In this document: piece after piece, positions 30,952-33,050 of the stretch
Position numbering within the stretch: position 1 is the first letter of the stretch
Layout of the letters: every line of letters starts with the position of its first letter
Assembly: GCA_016839845.1 (NCBI GenBank)
Contig: JAEOTL010000332.1
Span: forward strand, 1-33,050
Direction: 5' to 3'
From: Promethearchaeota archaeon
Lineage (GTDB): Archaea; Asgardarchaeota; Lokiarchaeia; Sigynarchaeales; SOKP01
Length of the DNA: 33,050 nt
Made by a program: the position numbers and the translations under genes
Notes under the pieces: model-generated
Seen by the model: only the letters and a program-made list of their open reading frames with translations
Told to the model about the DNA's origin: nothing
Database searches by the model: none

Positions 30952-32073
30952 TTAAGAACCTCGATCCTCGCGATCAGGTTCTTTTGGTAACAATTTCCTC
31001 ATCCATTCTGGAAAAGCAGTAGTTATTTGTAAGTTCGTTTTTAAAACAATATAGGTTTCGTTATTATAATTTATTTCCTCTATAACGTTGTATTTTTTAA
31101 GAAACTCGATAATTTCCATTAATGAATCAAGAGTTTTTTTAGACACTAATTTTGGCAATTTATCTTTTGAAATTAAACCATTTCTTAATTCAGAAAGAAC
31201 ATTATACTTTTTAGGATCAGCCATTATTTTAAATAATACCAAGGTATCCTTCTTCAATTCTTCCTCAGTTTTTTTTTCATACTCACTGTAATATTCTTGG
31301 ACTTTTGGTAAAAGTAAATCAATTAGTTCTGGTTTATCATCGATATATTCTATTACACTATCTGGGGGAATTCTTTCAGCATTTACTTCTTTTAATAGAA
31401 GTACATACTTTTCCACTAAACCAATTTGGTTAATAAATATAAATTGTCTCTCAACCAAAGTCTCTATTATGTAGTCAAAATCTTTGTCAGGGAAATTTTC
31501 AATAAACCATTCCCTTAACCATTCTAAGGATACAGGACCCTTTGATAATCGTTCTAAAGTTTCAAACATATGGTTTTCATTTAATAAGATTGCAATTTTT
31601 TCTTCTTCTGTCTTCTCCCTAATAACTTCAATAATATGCCAATAGGTTGTCTTTAACCATTCTTTGATTAAAGATTCATTTTTGATAATTGTATCTCTAT
31701 CATCTTCATGGTAATTGATGTCATTAATATAAAATGCCGTGAATATTTCTTCATTTGCTTGAAGACGTTCTGAGAATTCAATACATAAATCAGATATTTC
31801 TTCTTCAAGCTCTGGGGATACTTGTTGATCCAAAATTGTAGAAACCATAAGCATTTCTTTATTACCACGAGCCCAGTCAGAGTGGATTTCAAAATAATAA
31901 TTCATCGATTTTAAATTCTCAAAAGAATGGGTAAAGAACCCTTCATTATACAAATCCATAATATTAGCAATTTTACCCGATAGTTCCTTATCTAAGACGT
32001 TTTTTGGGTGCGAATAAAATACCGACGGCCCTATTTTACGATGAAAATACGACAATGCTACGGTTGTTATCAA
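30952..32073 (-). CDS. Longin-like domain protein with C-terminal winged helices
   Basis: The first 115 or so residues have the longin/profilin-like order of strands: MITTVALSYFHRKIGPSVFYSHP, then a helix (SGKIANIMDLY), strands MNYYFEIHSDWARG and KEMLMVSTILD, and a long helix (PELEEEISDLCIEFSERLQ). The opening hydrophobic strand, G-P turn and second strand resemble longin domains of vesicle-trafficking proteins. Two winged-helix-like units follow at about 165-235 (MFETLERLSKGPVSLEWLREWF...FIFINQIGLV) and 270-345 (VLFKIMADPKKYNVLSELRNG). The combination is not one I know outside Asgard-type archaea. The start is a TTG at 32073 with GGAG nine bases upstream. A small winged-helix gene follows. 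Confidence 0.7.
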   Translation of the reverse strand: MITTVALSYFHRKIGPSVFYSHPKNVLDKELSGKIANIMDLYNEGFFTHSFENLKSMNYYFEIHSDWARGNKEMLMVSTILDQQVSPELEEEISDLCIEFSERLQANEEIFTAFYINDINYHEDDRDTIIKNESLIKEWLKTTYWHIIEVIREKTEEEKIAILLNENHMFETLERLSKGPVSLEWLREWFIENFPDKDFDYIIETLVERQFIFINQIGLVEKYVLLLKEVNAERIPPDSVIEYIDDKPELIDLLLPKVQEYYSEYEKKTEEELKKDTLVLFKIMADPKKYNVLSELRNGLISKDKLPKLVSKKTLDSLMEIIEFLKKYNVIEEINYNNETYIVLKTNLQITTAFPEWMRKLLPKEPDREDRGS

Positions 32074-32173
32074 TTAATGAATCTCCACTGCGTTTTTGAT
32101 ATCTATTCCACGGAATAGCAATATTTTTAAGTTAAACCGAAAATAACCTAATATTAAAGATTATATATTATTA

Positions 32174-32193
32174 AAGATAAATAAATTTATCTT
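32174..32193. promoter_or_regulatory. Palindrome between the longin gene and the HAD gene
   Basis: AAGATAAAT-AA-ATTTATCTT is a 20-base palindrome in the divergent region 32074-32281. Its half-site AAGATAA is the same as in the inverted repeat at 24155-24183. It could be an operator for either gene; the AT content weakens the case. Confidence 0.35.
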
Positions 32194-32281
32194 AACTCTA
32201 CCTCTAATATCATTAGACAATTAAAACAAGTACTTATCTTACATGAATTTAATACACATAGGTTAAAAACCGACTCAAACA

Positions 32282-33043
32282 ATGTCTACCATAAAACTAG
32301 TTGGGTTTGATTTGGATGATTGTTTATTTGACTCTAGTGGATTATCCGAGAGAGCCCGCATTAAAGGAATAGAAGCTATGATGAATTTGGGCTTAGAGAT
32401 TGATAGACAGGAAGCAGTTAAAATAATTAAGGAAATAGTCCAAGAGTATGGTTCAAATTCTTCCAAACACTATGATTTTTTTATACGAAGATTAAATCAA
32501 ATGAAAGATAGGGGAGAAAAAGTCTCTTACAACGAACAATACAAATATATAGCAGCAGCAGTTATGGCTTACCATGAAGAAAAAGTCAGATCAATTAAAT
32601 TATACGATGATGTGGAAGGGTGTTTAAAAAAGCTAATGCAACTTTCCGTAAAAACAGCCGTTATTACAGATGGGATTCCAATAAAACAATATGAAAAGAT
32701 CTTAAGGCTAGGAATTGATAATTTTTTTGATCTAATCATTATATCAGATGAGATTGGAATTAGGAAACCTAATCCAGAGCTGTTTAAATACGGGTTGAAG
32801 AAATTTGGCGTAAAAGGAAAAGAAACAATATACATTGGGAACAGAATCGATATGGATATCCATCCGGCGAATTTAAGTAACATTCACACTGTATATATTA
32901 ATAGGGGGGGGAAATATGATTCTCTAAATTCTACCCTCATAGAAAAAGGGGAGTTTAAACCAAATTTTGAAATATTAAATTTGAATGAAATATTTGAAAT
33001 TATCGAGCAAATAAATAAAAAAAACATATCAAATCATTCCTAG
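32282..33043 (+). CDS. HAD-superfamily hydrolase (archaeal IA subfamily, phosphatase-like)
   Basis: A haloacid dehalogenase-type phosphatase. Motif I is GFDLDDCLFDS (residues 8-18) with the nucleophile Asp and acid/base Asp. A helical cap runs from about 20 to 100. Motif II is the Thr in AVITDG near 125, motif III the Lys in GIRKPNPELF near 160, and motif IV is GNRIDMDIHPA near 182-192. The layout, long helical cap and KPNP...IGN fit the archaeal group annotated as TIGR02253 or glyceraldehyde-3-phosphate phosphatase-like proteins. Substrate is not readable from sequence. The start is ATG at 32282. A run of eight G at 32904-32911 lies in the coding sequence (NRGGK) and keeps frame. The gene is complete. 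Confidence 0.9.
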   Translation: MSTIKLVGFDLDDCLFDSSGLSERARIKGIEAMMNLGLEIDRQEAVKIIKEIVQEYGSNSSKHYDFFIRRLNQMKDRGEKVSYNEQYKYIAAAVMAYHEEKVRSIKLYDDVEGCLKKLMQLSVKTAVITDGIPIKQYEKILRLGIDNFFDLIIISDEIGIRKPNPELFKYGLKKFGVKGKETIYIGNRIDMDIHPANLSNIHTVYINRGGKYDSLNSTLIEKGEFKPNFEILNLNEIFEIIEQINKKNISNHS

Positions 33044-33050
33044 AAATGAA

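Overview
The window looks like chromosomal DNA of an AT-rich Asgard archaeon, most likely of the Lokiarchaeia type. The archaeal core is clear: TFB, eL15, archaeosine tRNA-guanine transglycosylase with its C-C-C-H zinc site, Trm5, RNase P subunits Rpp30 and Pop5, an AK6/Fap7-type kinase, PyrI, TrpB2 and an archaeal NEMF/Rqc2 homologue. The Asgard flavour comes from a Roadblock/LC7 protein, a longin-like plus winged-helix protein, and two very long, mostly helical proteins of unknown family. The taxonomic call is inference; there is no rRNA here. TTG starts are frequent, and two genes seem to lack any ordinary start codon at the expected place.

Layout. 1-2300: TFB and two unknown ORFs, all on the minus strand. 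2440-6603: tRNA-Ile(GAT), then a plus-strand cluster of AK6-like kinase, TgtA, DUF371 and Trm5, closed by a convergent tRNA-Arg(TCT) with an insertion in its D loop. 6900-12517: a PD-(D/E)XK protein, a small membrane protein, and an overlapping pair of 767- and 736-residue unknown proteins on the minus strand. 12774-14982: a Roadblock protein, then a trpB2 gene preceded by an 18-codon ORF that reads W-x-W-x-W-x-W. 15076-19262: a polyprenol/lipid kinase-like membrane protein, PyrI, a small membrane protein, and a NEMF/Rqc2-type gene broken by a -1 shift in an A10 run. 19300-22685 (minus): Rpp30, Pop5 and two unknown ORFs, then a CBM9-like membrane-anchored surface protein with a membrane partner. 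22826-26858 (plus): homocysteine-biosynthesis protein with a ferredoxin domain, then a ThDP enzyme and an SDR. 26883-29951 (minus): MFS-like transporter, eL15, SerA. 30030-33043: a DUF2095-like protein, a small winged helix, the longin/winged-helix protein and a HAD hydrolase.

The best candidate for something undescribed is upstream of trpB2: a Trp-codon leader peptide (13362-13418) with alternative hairpins and a T-rich tract between it and the gene. This has the form of ribosome-mediated attenuation, which is a bacterial paradigm and is not generally described for archaea. Next in interest are the D-loop insertion in tRNA-Arg, the coupled pair of giant helical proteins, the longin/winged-helix protein, the broken NEMF gene, and possible AUU/AUC initiation at the Roadblock and Pop5 genes.
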